From Intrasporangium calvum (GTDB lineage: Bacteria > Actinomycetota > Actinomycetes > Actinomycetales > Dermatophilaceae), in the NCBI RefSeq assembly GCF_028446585.1, contig NZ_JAPFQL010000011.1, forward strand, positions 1-64,000: a stretch of DNA of 64,000 bases, written 5' to 3'. Below the pieces are notes generated by a model, which saw only the letters and a list, made by a program, of their open reading frames with translations, was not told the DNA's origin and searched no databases. The position numbers and the translations under genes were made by a program. Numbering within the stretch: the first letter of the stretch is position 1; each line of letters begins with the position of its first letter. Below, piece after piece: positions 53,209 through 62,175 of the stretch.

Positions 53209-53952
53209 GTGAACGTCGACCTCGCGACCGGATCCCTCGTCCTCGCCTCCCTCGTCGCGCTGCTTGCGGGGTTGGTCTCGTTCGCCTCGCCCTGCGTCCT
53301 TCCGCTGGTCCCCGGGTTCCTCGGCTACGTCACCGGGCTGTCCGACGAGTCGCTCGAGCAGCGCTCCCGCGGCCGGCTCGTGCTCGGCGCGCTGCTCTTC
53401 GTGGCCGGCTTCACGGTGGTCTTCCTCATTGCGGCGGCCGCCCTGTCGGCCATCGGCGTGGCCTTCCGGGAGCACCAGAGCCTGCTGCTGCGCATCGGTG
53501 GCGCCCTCGTCATCGTCATGGGTGTCCTCTTCCTCGGCGCCGGCAAGTCGTATGCTGCTCAGCTCGGTTGGCGTCCCCGTGCCGGTCTGCTCGGGGCCCC
53601 GTTGCTCGGTGCGGCCTTCGCCGTCGGATGGTCCCCGTGCTGGGGGCCGACGCTCGGGGCGATCCAGGCCATGGCCGCGCCCATCTCCGCAGAGACCGGC
53701 TCGATCGGCCGAGGCCTCATCCTCGCAACCATCTACTCCGTCGGCCTCGGCCTGCCGTTCGTCCTCATGGCGGCGCTGTGGGAGCGGGCCGGTCGGGCGA
53801 GCGACTGGCTGCGCCGGCACCGCGGAGTCATCCAGACCTTCGGCGGCGTCATGCTCATCATCGTCGGCCTCCTCATGGTGACCGGGCTGTGGGAGAACGT
53901 CATCGTCTGGCTCCAGATCAACTTCATCGCAACGTTCCAGGTGGCGATCTGA
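53209..53952 (+). CDS. ccdA: Cytochrome c biogenesis protein CcdA
   Basis: 247-residue, six-helix membrane protein that passes electrons from cytoplasmic thioredoxin to the TlpA-like protein. Redox cysteines sit in SFASPCVLPLVPG and GWSPCWGPTLG. GTG start 13 bases after the TlpA gene. Stop overlaps resB (TGATG). Confidence 0.93.
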   Translation: MNVDLATGSLVLASLVALLAGLVSFASPCVLPLVPGFLGYVTGLSDESLEQRSRGRLVLGALLFVAGFTVVFLIAAAALSAIGVAFREHQSLLLRIGGALVIVMGVLFLGAGKSYAAQLGWRPRAGLLGAPLLGAAFAVGWSPCWGPTLGAIQAMAAPISAETGSIGRGLILATIYSVGLGLPFVLMAALWERAGRASDWLRRHRGVIQTFGGVMLIIVGLLMVTGLWENVIVWLQINFIATFQVAI

Positions 53953-55598
53953 TGACCGAGCCCACCACCCGGGCCACCCGCGACGCGGAGCCGGCCCAGC
54001 GGCATACGTCGTTGTCCACGGCTCCCCGCGAGCCCCAGCTGCCCCAGCTCGGACCGCTCGGCCTGGCCCGGTGGGCCTGGCGCCAGCTGACCAGCATGCG
54101 CACGGCGCTCTTCCTGCTGCTCCTGCTCTCCGTGGCCGCCGTGCCGGGCTCGGTGTTCCCGCAGCGCAACATCGATGCGGGCCGGGTCTCCGACTACCTC
54201 GCCCAGAACCCCACGACCGGGCCGTGGCTCGACCGCCTCGGCTTCTTCGACGTGTATGCGTCGCCGTGGTTCTCCGCCATCTACCTGCTGCTGTTCGTGT
54301 CCCTCATCGGCTGCATCCTGCCCCGGACGCGACAGCACGTGAAGGCGCTGCGCTCCACCCCGCCGAGGGCCCCTGCGCGGCTCGCCCGCCTCGACGAGCA
54401 CGTCGAGGTCACCACCACGCTGCCTCCGGACGAGGCTCTGGCGGCGGCCCGGGCTGCCCTGCGCGGCAAGCGGTTCCGCGTGCACAGCCACGACACGACC
54501 ACCGTGAGCGGTGAGTCCGGCTACCTCCGCGAGAGCGGCAACCTGCTGTTCCACCTCGCCCTGACCGGCATCATCGTCGGCATGGCGGTCGGCCACCTCT
54601 TCGGGTGGCGCGGGGACCTCATCCTCCCCGAGGGGGACGACTTCGCCTCGAGCGCCACGACCTACAACACCTTCTCGCCCGGGCCCCTCGTCGGCGAGGA
54701 CGCGGTGCCTGGCTTCGTGATGACCCTCGACGACCTCGACGTGGACTTCATCGAGACACCAGGCCGGTCCTTCGGCACGCCGCGAGAGTTCACCGCACAC
54801 GTCACGGTGGCCGACGAGCCGGGCGGGCCGACCCGCGAGGCGGACATCGCCGTCAACCACCCCCTCGTCATCAAGGGGGCCGACGTCTTCCTGCTCGGCA
54901 ACGGCTACACCCCGGTGATCACGGTGCGCGACGCCGCCGGTGAGGTCCTCTACCGCGAGGCGACTCCCTTCCTCGCGCAGGACGGCAACTACCGGTCCGT
55001 CGGCGTCGTCAAGGTCCCGTCGGCCAGCCCCAAGCAGCTCGGCTTCACCGGGTTCTTCCTGCCCACGGCCGAGCCGAGCTTCGCCAACGGGCCGGTGTCC
55101 ATCTTCCCGGACGCCCAGAACCCCGAGCTCGCGCTCTCCGTGTGGGAGGGCACCCTCTTCCCCGGCGGCGCGCCGCAGTCCGTCTACACCCTCAACACCG
55201 AGCAGATGACCCAGGTGCCGGGCGACGACGGCCAGCCCACGCTGGTGCGGCTCAAGCCGGGGGAGACCTTCGAGCTGCCCGGTGGGCGCGGCTCGATCAC
55301 CTTCGACGAGGTCAAGCGGTTCGCGGGACTCTCGATCCGCACCGACCCCGGGGCGCCGATCAGCCTGGTGAGCGCGCTCCTCGCCACGCTCGGGCTGATC
55401 CTCGGGCTGACCGTCAAGCGCCGTCGAGTCTTCGTGCGCGTGCGCCCGGCAGAGGCGACGGGGGACACAGGCGCACCCGCTACCGTGGTCACCGTCGGTG
55501 GCCTCTCCAAGGACGCCGATCCCGGCCTTGCCGCCATCGTGCGCGCGATCGGCGCAGCCGCGCAGGACCCCCACGCAGAACGGACGGACCGCTCGTGA
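53952..55598 (+). CDS. resB: Cytochrome c biogenesis protein ResB (Ccs1)
   Basis: 548 residues: cytoplasmic N-terminus, three membrane helices near residues 40-215, a large extracytoplasmic beta domain (about 230-460) and a last helix near 475. Works with CcsB to attach haem to apocytochrome c. The N-terminal stretch EPAQRHTSL is encoded by a dispersed-element copy at 53995-54008. GTGA overlap with ccsB. Confidence 0.93.
   Translation: MTEPTTRATRDAEPAQRHTSLSTAPREPQLPQLGPLGLARWAWRQLTSMRTALFLLLLLSVAAVPGSVFPQRNIDAGRVSDYLAQNPTTGPWLDRLGFFDVYASPWFSAIYLLLFVSLIGCILPRTRQHVKALRSTPPRAPARLARLDEHVEVTTTLPPDEALAAARAALRGKRFRVHSHDTTTVSGESGYLRESGNLLFHLALTGIIVGMAVGHLFGWRGDLILPEGDDFASSATTYNTFSPGPLVGEDAVPGFVMTLDDLDVDFIETPGRSFGTPREFTAHVTVADEPGGPTREADIAVNHPLVIKGADVFLLGNGYTPVITVRDAAGEVLYREATPFLAQDGNYRSVGVVKVPSASPKQLGFTGFFLPTAEPSFANGPVSIFPDAQNPELALSVWEGTLFPGGAPQSVYTLNTEQMTQVPGDDGQPTLVRLKPGETFELPGGRGSITFDEVKRFAGLSIRTDPGAPISLVSALLATLGLILGLTVKRRRVFVRVRPAEATGDTGAPATVVTVGGLSKDADPGLAAIVRAIGAAAQDPHAERTDRS
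53995..54008 (+). repeat. Dispersed element inside resB
   Basis: Exact 14-base copy in the long-flank context, in frame as Ala-Gln-Arg-His-Thr within the unstructured cytoplasmic N-terminus. Confidence 0.9.
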
Positions 55599-56653
55599 CA
55601 CCCAGCATCGCCACGATCCTGGCCCCTCAGCTGACCCCCACCGTCGACGAGGCGAGCCTCGCGCTCGCCAGCAACGCCAACATGGCGCTCTACGCGTCGA
55701 TGATCGCCTACACACTGGCCATGCTCATGTTCGCCTGGCACCTCGCCGCCCGTTCGGCGCAGGTCGCCGCGACCGAGACAGCCGACCGCGAGGAAGTCCT
55801 CGTCGGCTCCGCGGGGACCACGGGGGCAGGGTCGTCGTCTGCGGGTGGACCGGTGTCGTCCGCGGCCGGCCTGACCGAGAGCGGCCAGGAGAGCGAGGCG
55901 TCGCGGCAGCGAGGCAACATCGCCCTGATGCTCACGTACCTCGCCACGGCGCTGCTCGTGGGTTCCGTGGTGCTGCGCGGTTTCGCGGTCGCCCGCCCGC
56001 CGTGGGGCAACATGTTCGAGTTCGCGACGGCGTCTGCGGCTGCCGTGGGCCTGACCTACTCGGTGCTCGCGAAGCGCAACCGCTGGCAGTGGCTCGGCGT
56101 CTTCATCGTGTCGCCCGTGCTGCTGACCCTCGGCCTGTCCCTGGCCGTGCTCTACACCGAGGCCGGCGAGCTGATGCCGGCCCTCAAGTCGTACTGGCTG
56201 GCCATCCACGTCGGCGTGGCCTTCATCTCCGTGGGGTTCTTCACCATCGCCGCCGCCATCGGGATGGTCTACCTCGTCCGGCTGCGCCGTGAGGAGAAGC
56301 CGCCGGCGAAACGCAGCTTCATCGAGTCGCTGCCCTCGTCGGCCGCCCTCGAGCGGACGGCCTACAGCCTCAACATGGTGGCCTTCATCCTCTGGACGTT
56401 CACCCTGATCGCCGGCTCCATCTGGGCCAAGCAGGCCTGGGGTGCCTACTGGCAGTGGGACCCCAAGGAGGTCTGGACCTTCGTCATCTGGACCGTCTAC
56501 GCCGCCTACATGCACGGGCGGGCGACCGCTGGCGTCGACCTGCGGCGGTCCATGTACATCGCACTGGTCGGCTTCGTGTGCGTCATCATCAACTTCACGC
56601 TTGTCAACCTCGTGTCGACGTTCGTCGGCATGCACAACTACTCCGGGATGTGA
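55595..56653 (+). CDS. ccsB: Cytochrome c biogenesis protein CcsB/CcsA (haem handling)
   Basis: 352 residues with eight or so membrane helices and the WWD-type haem-binding domain GAYWQWDPKEVW; ligand His in SYWLAIHVG and YMHGRA. A Ser/Gly-rich loop of about 50 residues separates helices 1 and 2. Ends system II with ResB, CcdA and the TlpA-like protein. Confidence 0.93.
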   Translation: MTPSIATILAPQLTPTVDEASLALASNANMALYASMIAYTLAMLMFAWHLAARSAQVAATETADREEVLVGSAGTTGAGSSSAGGPVSSAAGLTESGQESEASRQRGNIALMLTYLATALLVGSVVLRGFAVARPPWGNMFEFATASAAAVGLTYSVLAKRNRWQWLGVFIVSPVLLTLGLSLAVLYTEAGELMPALKSYWLAIHVGVAFISVGFFTIAAAIGMVYLVRLRREEKPPAKRSFIESLPSSAALERTAYSLNMVAFILWTFTLIAGSIWAKQAWGAYWQWDPKEVWTFVIWTVYAAYMHGRATAGVDLRRSMYIALVGFVCVIINFTLVNLVSTFVGMHNYSGM

Positions 56654-56656
56654 CCC

Positions 56657-56968
56657 GTGGTCCGCTACACCCTGCTCCGACTGCTCATCTTCTTCGGGGT
56701 CCTGCTCACCCTGTCGCTGTTCGGTCTGCGCGACAATCCGGTCCTGCTCATCGGTCTCTCGGCCTTGATCTCGGCCGCCATCGCCTATGCGTTGCTGCGC
56801 GGCATGCGCGACGAGATGACCACGAAGCTGATGGAGCGCCACGAGGCGAAGCTGCGTGCCAAGGAGGCCGGTCGGCCCGGCCCGAGCGCCTTCGCCGAGG
56901 ACGAGGCTGCTGAGGACGCCGAGGTGGACCAGGCGGGTCGGACCGACGGGACCGACCCCGCGCGCTGA
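56657..56968 (+). CDS. DUF4229 membrane protein
   Basis: 103 residues: two membrane helices, then RGMRDEMTTKLMERHEAKLRAKE and an acidic tail, typical of the DUF4229 family common next to ccs genes in actinobacteria. GTG 56657 lies three bases after ccsB. Function unknown. Confidence 0.78.
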   Translation: MVRYTLLRLLIFFGVLLTLSLFGLRDNPVLLIGLSALISAAIAYALLRGMRDEMTTKLMERHEAKLRAKEAGRPGPSAFAEDEAAEDAEVDQAGRTDGTDPAR

Positions 56969-56980
56969 CCCCCCGCGCAC

Positions 56981-57159
56981 CCACTCGAGTGGCCCGGGAA
57001 TCCCCAGGGACGGGCCACCCACTCATTCGAGTGGCCCTGTTGTCCCCACGAAGCCTGTGGAGGACGGGGCCACTCGAGCAAGAACCTCAAGGGCACCGAT
57101 TGGGACTCGAGTGGCCCTGTTGTCCCCACCAAGCCTGTGGAGGACGGGGCCACTCGAGT
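56981..57159. repeat. Three related inverted repeats built on CTCGAGTGGCCC
   Basis: Hairpin 1: GTGGCCCG 56989-56996 with CGGGCCAC 57011-57018. Hairpin 2: arms 57027-57037 and 57067-57077 (11 bp). Hairpin 3: arms 57105-57117 and 57147-57159 (13 bp). Hairpins 2 and 3 are direct copies 80 bases apart, sharing TGTTGTCCCCAC and AAGCCTGTGGAGGACGGG. They fill the 208-base gap between the convergent DUF4229 and menA genes. Confidence 0.88.
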
Positions 57160-57176
57160 TGGCGCGGGCGCGTCGG

Positions 57177-58055
57177 TCAGGCGTGGTAGCCGAGCGCGAG
57201 ACCGAGGGCGAGCAGCGCCGCCCAGGCGAGCTCGAAGATCCCGGTGCCAGCGAGGGCCGGAATCAGATCGCGGCCGATGGCTCCGCCGGCGACGGCTCGG
57301 ACCGGACGCACGGCGAGTGGCGCAGAGAGCAGCGCCAGCAGAGCGAACGGCGTGGTCAGGGCCGCCAGGCCAGCCATCAGGAAGGCCACCGCGATGAGGG
57401 AGACATAGAGCGTGCGCGTGCCGCGGTCACCCAGCCGAACCGCCAGCGTCCGCTTGCCGGTCACCGAGTCCGTCGGGATGTCGCGCAGGTTGTTGGCCAC
57501 GAGGATCGCAGACGCCACGGAGCCGACGCCGATGGCACCCCACCAGCCGGCGGCGGTCAAGGAGGTCATCGTCGCCATCGTGCCCAAGGTGGCGACGAGG
57601 CCGAAGAAGACGAAGACGAAGACCTCGCCCAGGCCGAGGTAGCCGTAGGGCCGGGAGCCACCGGTGTAGTACCACGCCGCGAGGACGGCGACCGCCCCGA
57701 CGGGCAGCATGACCCACAGCCCCGAGAGCACGACGAGGGCCAGCCCGAGAACCGCGGCGACCGCGAAGGCCGCGAACGCCGCGGTCCGGACCGACCGGGG
57801 CGCGGCGAGCCGCTGGCCCACCAGACGGATCGGGCCGACGCGGACCTCGTCGGTGCCGCGGACTCCGTCGCTGTAGTCGTTGGCGTAGTTGACCCCGATC
57901 TGCAGGGCCAGGGCGACGAGTGCGGCGAGCGCGACGTAGCCCCAGACGATGTCACCTTGCTGGTAGGCGGCACCGGCGCCGACGAGGATGGGGGCGATGG
58001 CGGCAGGAAGAGTGCGTGGGCGCGCACCTTCGATCCACTGGGCGAGCGTGGCCAT
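57177..58055 (-). CDS. menA: 1,4-dihydroxy-2-naphthoate polyprenyltransferase
   Basis: UbiA-family membrane enzyme adding the prenyl tail in menaquinone synthesis. 292 residues, about eight helices, with the two Asp-rich motifs NYANDYSDGVRGTD and NNLRDIPTD. A gap of 17 bases separates the end from the hairpin array. Confidence 0.94.
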   Translation of the reverse strand: MATLAQWIEGARPRTLPAAIAPILVGAGAAYQQGDIVWGYVALAALVALALQIGVNYANDYSDGVRGTDEVRVGPIRLVGQRLAAPRSVRTAAFAAFAVAAVLGLALVVLSGLWVMLPVGAVAVLAAWYYTGGSRPYGYLGLGEVFVFVFFGLVATLGTMATMTSLTAAGWWGAIGVGSVASAILVANNLRDIPTDSVTGKRTLAVRLGDRGTRTLYVSLIAVAFLMAGLAALTTPFALLALLSAPLAVRPVRAVAGGAIGRDLIPALAGTGIFELAWAALLALGLALGYHA

Positions 58056-58084
58056 GGGTCCTTGTGGGTCGTGCGGTGCGGTGG

Positions 58085-58396
58085 TCAGGGCTTGGGCTTG
58101 CGCAGGCGGCGCAGGAAGTCCGGGTCGTCATCCGGGCCGAGGGGACCGGGGGCCGGGCGCCTCTGCGGGCGCTGGGCCCCGCCGCCCCTGGGCCCGAGTC
58201 CGAGCGCGCGCGACCCCGGAGCGTCGGACCGGCCGGCAGCCAGCCACATGAGGGGCCCGAGGACGGGAATCAGGCACACCAGCAGCCACACGGGCTTGGG
58301 CATGATCCGCATCAGCCGCCCGTCGGTCTGGATGCAGTCGACGAGGGCGTAGATCGTCGCGAAGACCACGAGAGCGACGAGAATGACGCGAGGCAC
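58085..58396 (-). CDS. PLD nuclease N-terminal domain (PLDc_N) membrane protein
   Basis: 103 residues: two membrane helices enclosing LVDCIQTDGRLMRIMPKPVW, the PLDc_N family pattern, and an Arg/Pro-rich tail. GTG 58396 is chosen because AGGAGAAGGAG precedes it; the upstream codons are not protein-like. Lies between menA and menE. Function unknown. Confidence 0.78.
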   Translation of the reverse strand: MPRVILVALVVFATIYALVDCIQTDGRLMRIMPKPVWLLVCLIPVLGPLMWLAAGRSDAPGSRALGLGPRGGGAQRPQRRPAPGPLGPDDDPDFLRRLRKPKP

Positions 58397-58453
58397 GGTG
58401 GGGCTCCTTCTCCTGTAACCCCTCCATAGTGCCACCGCAGGGTCACCAAACCA

Positions 58454-59632
58454 TCACGCGTGCTCCTCGGCCGCGAGACGGATGGCCGCTCGGTCCGGTT
58501 TGCCGGGGCCGCGGAGCGGGATCGTCGGCAGGATGACGACCCGCCTCGGCAGCGCAGCATCGGGGAGTATGCCGCTGAGCCGGGACCGCAGGTCGGTGGC
58601 TGTGAGGTGGGTGGTGGGGTCGAGGAGGGTCAGTGCCGCGCACACCGCCTCACCCCACTCAGGGTCGGGCAGGCCGAGGACCACGACGTCACCGACCTCG
58701 TGGACGTGTCGAGCGATGGCGTCCTCGACGACACCGGGGGTCACCTTGATGCCACCCGTGATGATGACGTCGTCGGCGCGGCCGTCGACGACCAGCCGGC
58801 CGTCGTCGTCGATGTGGCCGAGGTCGTCGGTCCGGAACCACCTCATCCCGTCGGCGTCGGTGGAGAACGCGTTCGCAGTGAGCTCCGGCTCGCCGAGGTA
58901 GCCGTGCGCGACGGTGTCGCCGCCGAGGACGACGTGTCGGTCGTTGTCGATGTGCATCCTCGTCACCGGCAGGGGGACCCCGTCATAGACGCAGCCGCCG
59001 GCTGTCTCGCTCATGCCGTAGGTCAGGTTGAGGGGCACACCGGCGGCGCGGGCCCGCTCCTCGAGCGCCAGGGGTGTCGCCGCACCGCCGACGAGGACAC
59101 CATCGAAGGTCAGGAGAGCCTCGAGTCCGGCCGGGTCGTCGAGCAGCCGTCCGAGCTGGGTCGGCACCAGCGAGGTGTAGCGGCGCGAGCCACCGGCCGG
59201 CGCGGCCAGGCAGCCGGCCGCCCGCGCGAAGGCCGCTGCGGTGAAGCCGCCCCGCAGGTCCATCACCGTCGGCACCGTCCCGGCGACGAGTGACCGGGTC
59301 AGCACCTGGAGTCCGGCGATGTGGTGCGCCGGCAGGGCGAGCAACCAGCCGCCGCTGCCCCCGAGGACGTGGTGAGTCGCGGTCGCCGAGGCGGTCACCG
59401 CGTCGGCCGTGAGGAGCGCGCGCTTGGGGCGCCCTGTCGAGCCGGAGGTGCCGACGGCCAGGGCCAACCCGTCGGGGAGGTCGGCAGGGTCGTGAGGGGG
59501 GATGACCGGGGGAGCGAGCTCAGCGGCATACGGGATGACGGGGGAGCGGCCGGTCAGCGCGGCCTCGAGCGCCGGCAGGATGCTCAGGGCGTCCGGGCCT
59601 GCGGGGACGGGCAGGGGACGCGGCGCTGTCAT
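58454..59632 (-). CDS. menE: o-succinylbenzoate-CoA ligase
   Basis: 392-residue adenylate-forming enzyme of menaquinone synthesis: P-loop TSGSTGRPKRALL, YGMSETAGG, hinge DDLGHIDDDGRL and catalytic Lys in PGKPDRAAIR. Shorter than typical acyl-CoA ligases, as MenE is. Start ATG 59632 or GTG 59638. It carries a dispersed-element copy (59519-59532, PYAAEL) and a 12-of-14 match (58566-58579). Confidence 0.92.
   Translation of the reverse strand: MTAPRPLPVPAGPDALSILPALEAALTGRSPVIPYAAELAPPVIPPHDPADLPDGLALAVGTSGSTGRPKRALLTADAVTASATATHHVLGGSGGWLLALPAHHIAGLQVLTRSLVAGTVPTVMDLRGGFTAAAFARAAGCLAAPAGGSRRYTSLVPTQLGRLLDDPAGLEALLTFDGVLVGGAATPLALEERARAAGVPLNLTYGMSETAGGCVYDGVPLPVTRMHIDNDRHVVLGGDTVAHGYLGEPELTANAFSTDADGMRWFRTDDLGHIDDDGRLVVDGRADDVIITGGIKVTPGVVEDAIARHVHEVGDVVVLGLPDPEWGEAVCAALTLLDPTTHLTATDLRSRLSGILPDAALPRRVVILPTIPLRGPGKPDRAAIRLAAEEHA
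59519..59532 (+). repeat. Dispersed element inside menE (variant)
   Basis: CTCAGCGGCATACG, perfect over the 12-base core, in the N-terminal region of MenE, before the P-loop; read on the minus strand as Pro-Tyr-Ala-Ala-Glu. Confidence 0.85.
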
Positions 59633-59666
59633 GGCCACATTCTGCCGGTGCGCCGGCGCCGTTCGG

Positions 59667-59897
59667 TCAGCGGTCGGCGCGATGGGTGTGCACCCGGACG
59701 GCGTGGACGGCCACCGCCGTCAGGTCGGTGAGCAGCCAGAGACCGGTGACCAAGGCCATCTGGGTGGCCGGAGCGGCAGGGTTGTATGCCGACGGGGGCT
59801 CGTTGATGCTCGCGATGAGAAGGAACACGACAAAGGCGCCCTGCAGGACGAGGAAGTTGCGGAGGAAGCCGTTCGGCGGCTCGGGTCGGTTGTTCAT
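59667..59897 (-). CDS. Small two-helix membrane protein
   Basis: 76 residues: NFLVLQGAFVVFLLIASI and MALVTGLWLLTDLTAVAVHAV are membrane helices, with a cytoplasmic-looking basic end. GGAGGGGAACCCCG precedes the ATG. No family recognised; conserved small membrane proteins of this sort are common near men genes. Confidence 0.6.
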   Translation of the reverse strand: MNNRPEPPNGFLRNFLVLQGAFVVFLLIASINEPPSAYNPAAPATQMALVTGLWLLTDLTAVAVHAVRVHTHRADR

Positions 59898-59975
59898 CGG
59901 GGTTCCCCTCCCTCGGATGTTGAGCGGACTGTCCCGCGCTCCGGCCCGGGGCCGACAGAGTCGAAGGTCCCGCCG

Positions 59976-61529
59976 TCAGCGGTCCCGACGCGCCGCACGG
60001 CGGGCCGGGCGGGGCGCGCCTGACCCGATCGTGCGCTGGCGAGCCGCCATGAGGACGGTCCACACGAGCATGGCGGCGCACACCGGGAACCCGACGTAGG
60101 GGTTGAGGGGCAGCAGGATGCCGAGGCCGCCGCCGAGCACCCAGAGCATCTGGAGCATCGTCTCGGACCAGGCGAAGACCGACGCGCGCACGTTCTCGGC
60201 GACCTCGCGCTGGACCAGGGCGTCGAAGCACAGCTTGGCCAGCTGTGCCGTCAGACCCTGGACGAGGCCGAGCGCGACGAGGGTCCACACGCCGTACCAG
60301 ACCGCGGTGGCGATGCAGACGAGCGTCGCGACGAGCACCGAGACCATCGCAACGCGCTCCGGGCGGTGCTCGCGGAGCTGGTTGCCGAGGAGGCTGCCGA
60401 GCGCGTTGCCGACTCCGATCGCGCCGACGGTGAGCGCCAGGACGAGCTCGCCGCGCATCCCGCTGATCGGGTGCTCCTTGGCGAGGAACGCCATGAACAT
60501 GATGAGGAAGCCGGTGAGCAGCCGCGTCCCACCGGTGGTCCACATGGCGTGCCGGACCGGCCACGGGATGGCGTGCAGCTTGCGGAGGAAGCGCCCCATC
60601 ACTCCCGCTGAGTCGATCTCGAGCGCGGCGCCCTCGGGAGTGGACCCTGAAGCGGTCGTATGCCGCTGGGCTCGCTCGCGCGGTCTCGCTCCGTCCTCGA
60701 CGGGCTGGGTGTCGCCGACGGAGACCTCGCCGGCGGGGCTGTCGACCTGCTCGGGGAGACGGATCGACTGCACCGTGCCGATGACGAAGAGGACGAAGCC
60801 GACGCGGAGGGCCCATTCGGGGCCGAACGTCAGGGCGGCGGCGGCCAGGCCTCCGCCGATGACGGCCCCGATGACCCCGGCGATCGAGACCCTGGAGTTC
60901 GCCTTGACGAGGGAGATGCCGGGCGGCAGCAACCGGGGGACCGCGGCTGAGCGGCTGATGTTGTAGGCCTTCGACGCGACGAGGACGCCCAGGGCGGACG
61001 GGTAGAGCCAGCTGCTGTCGTTGTTGATGGCCTCCGCGAGGACCCAGCAGAGGAAGGCACGCGTCGCCATCGTCGTGCCGATCGCCCACCGGCGCCCGTG
61101 GTTGAACCGGTCGAGCAACGGCCCGATGAGCGGCGCGACGAGGGTGTAGGGAACCATCGTCAGGGCGAGGAAGAGCGCGACCTGGCTGCGCACCTCCGCC
61201 GTCTGCGGGTCGAAGAAGAGCGTCCCGGCCAGGGCCAGCATCATCGCCGCGTCGCCGGCCGTGTGGCTGGCGTGCAGTTCGGTGACGCGCGCGAGCCCGG
61301 TCTCCCCGGCGCCGCCGGAGTGGGTGAAGGCGTGGAACCGCCCCGTGGCGTAGCGCGACGTCGCCGCCGTCGCCCGCGCGCTCGCCACGGCAACCCGGCC
61401 GATCCCTCGTCCCACGGTCCTGGTCGCATTGAGCGCGGTGGTCCGGGCCGGCTGGCGGTGGTCCGCGGGGTGCCCGCCCGCCGGCACGTCAGGGTGGTCC
61501 CGCTGGCGGCCGTCGTGATGGGTGGTCAC
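59976..61529 (-). CDS. Major facilitator superfamily transporter
   Basis: 517 residues with an N-terminal cytoplasmic extension of about 75 residues, then two six-helix halves separated by a long loop. The motif PLIGPLLDRFNHGRRWAIG between helices 2 and 3 is the MFS signature. GTG 61529 is the first start giving a sensible protein. The central loop contains RERAQRHTTASG, encoded by a dispersed-element copy at 60657-60670. Substrate unknown. Confidence 0.83.
   Translation of the reverse strand: MTTHHDGRQRDHPDVPAGGHPADHRQPARTTALNATRTVGRGIGRVAVASARATAATSRYATGRFHAFTHSGGAGETGLARVTELHASHTAGDAAMMLALAGTLFFDPQTAEVRSQVALFLALTMVPYTLVAPLIGPLLDRFNHGRRWAIGTTMATRAFLCWVLAEAINNDSSWLYPSALGVLVASKAYNISRSAAVPRLLPPGISLVKANSRVSIAGVIGAVIGGGLAAAALTFGPEWALRVGFVLFVIGTVQSIRLPEQVDSPAGEVSVGDTQPVEDGARPRERAQRHTTASGSTPEGAALEIDSAGVMGRFLRKLHAIPWPVRHAMWTTGGTRLLTGFLIMFMAFLAKEHPISGMRGELVLALTVGAIGVGNALGSLLGNQLREHRPERVAMVSVLVATLVCIATAVWYGVWTLVALGLVQGLTAQLAKLCFDALVQREVAENVRASVFAWSETMLQMLWVLGGGLGILLPLNPYVGFPVCAAMLVWTVLMAARQRTIGSGAPRPARRAARRDR
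60657..60670 (-). repeat. Dispersed element inside the MFS gene
   Basis: Exact copy in the interdomain loop, in frame as Ala-Gln-Arg-His-Thr. Confidence 0.9.
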
Positions 61530-61599
61530 CCTGCCATCTTGCCTGTTCGCCGGGTCGGTTCGTGCGACACACTCGTGGCCTCGGACGACATGAGAGGGC

Positions 61600-62175
61600 A
61601 TGAGCATTCACGAGACTGGACCGCCCGGCCGCGAGGAGCGGTTCGCCCGGTTGTTCGACCACGCGTACGCCCCGGTGCTGCGCTTCGTCGAGCGCCGCGT
61701 GCACCCCAGCCACGCCGAGGACATCGTCGCTGACGTCTTCCTCGTCGCGTGGCGCCGGCTGGACGAGCTGCCGCCCGACCTCGATGATGCCCGCGCCTGG
61801 CTCTTCGGTGTGGCGCGGCGCACGCTGCTGGCGGGGCTCCGTGGTCAGCAGCGGCAGCAGGCGCTCGCGGTCCGCATCGCCGAGAACTCCTTCGGAGACC
61901 GGACGGCCGAGCTCGACGTCGAGTTCCTCGCGCGCCGGATGGACGTCGCCCAGGCCTGGCAGCGCCTGTCGGCCGTCCACCAGGAAGCCCTCGCGCTCGC
62001 TGTGTGGGACGGCCTCGACGCGCCGCGAGCCGCGCGCGTCCTCGGCATCTCGCCGGTGGCCTACCGGTTGCGCCTCAGCCGGGCGCGCAAGGCGCTGCGC
62101 GCGCACACCCAGTCCCTTCCCGACCGGACGCCGGTCCGTGCGGCCGAAGCCGCAGCCCCCAGGAGCACCTCATGA
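61600..62175 (+). CDS. ECF-type RNA polymerase sigma factor
   Basis: 191 residues: region 2 (FDHAYAPVLRFVERRVHPSHAEDIVADVFLVAWRRLDEL) and region 4 (LSAVHQEALALAVWDGLDAPRAARVLGISPVAYRLRLSRARKAL). Its stop overlaps the next gene (ATGA), so the next product is probably its partner. Divergent from the MFS gene over 70 bases. Unrelated in length and extension to the BldN-like factor. Confidence 0.88.
   Translation: MSIHETGPPGREERFARLFDHAYAPVLRFVERRVHPSHAEDIVADVFLVAWRRLDELPPDLDDARAWLFGVARRTLLAGLRGQQRQQALAVRIAENSFGDRTAELDVEFLARRMDVAQAWQRLSAVHQEALALAVWDGLDAPRAARVLGISPVAYRLRLSRARKALRAHTQSLPDRTPVRAAEAAAPRSTS

Noticed and set aside
53549-53562. Further dispersed-element copy (CGTATGCTGCTCAG) in ccdA
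   Set aside because: Two mismatches, one in the core, in a well conserved protein region; not counted.
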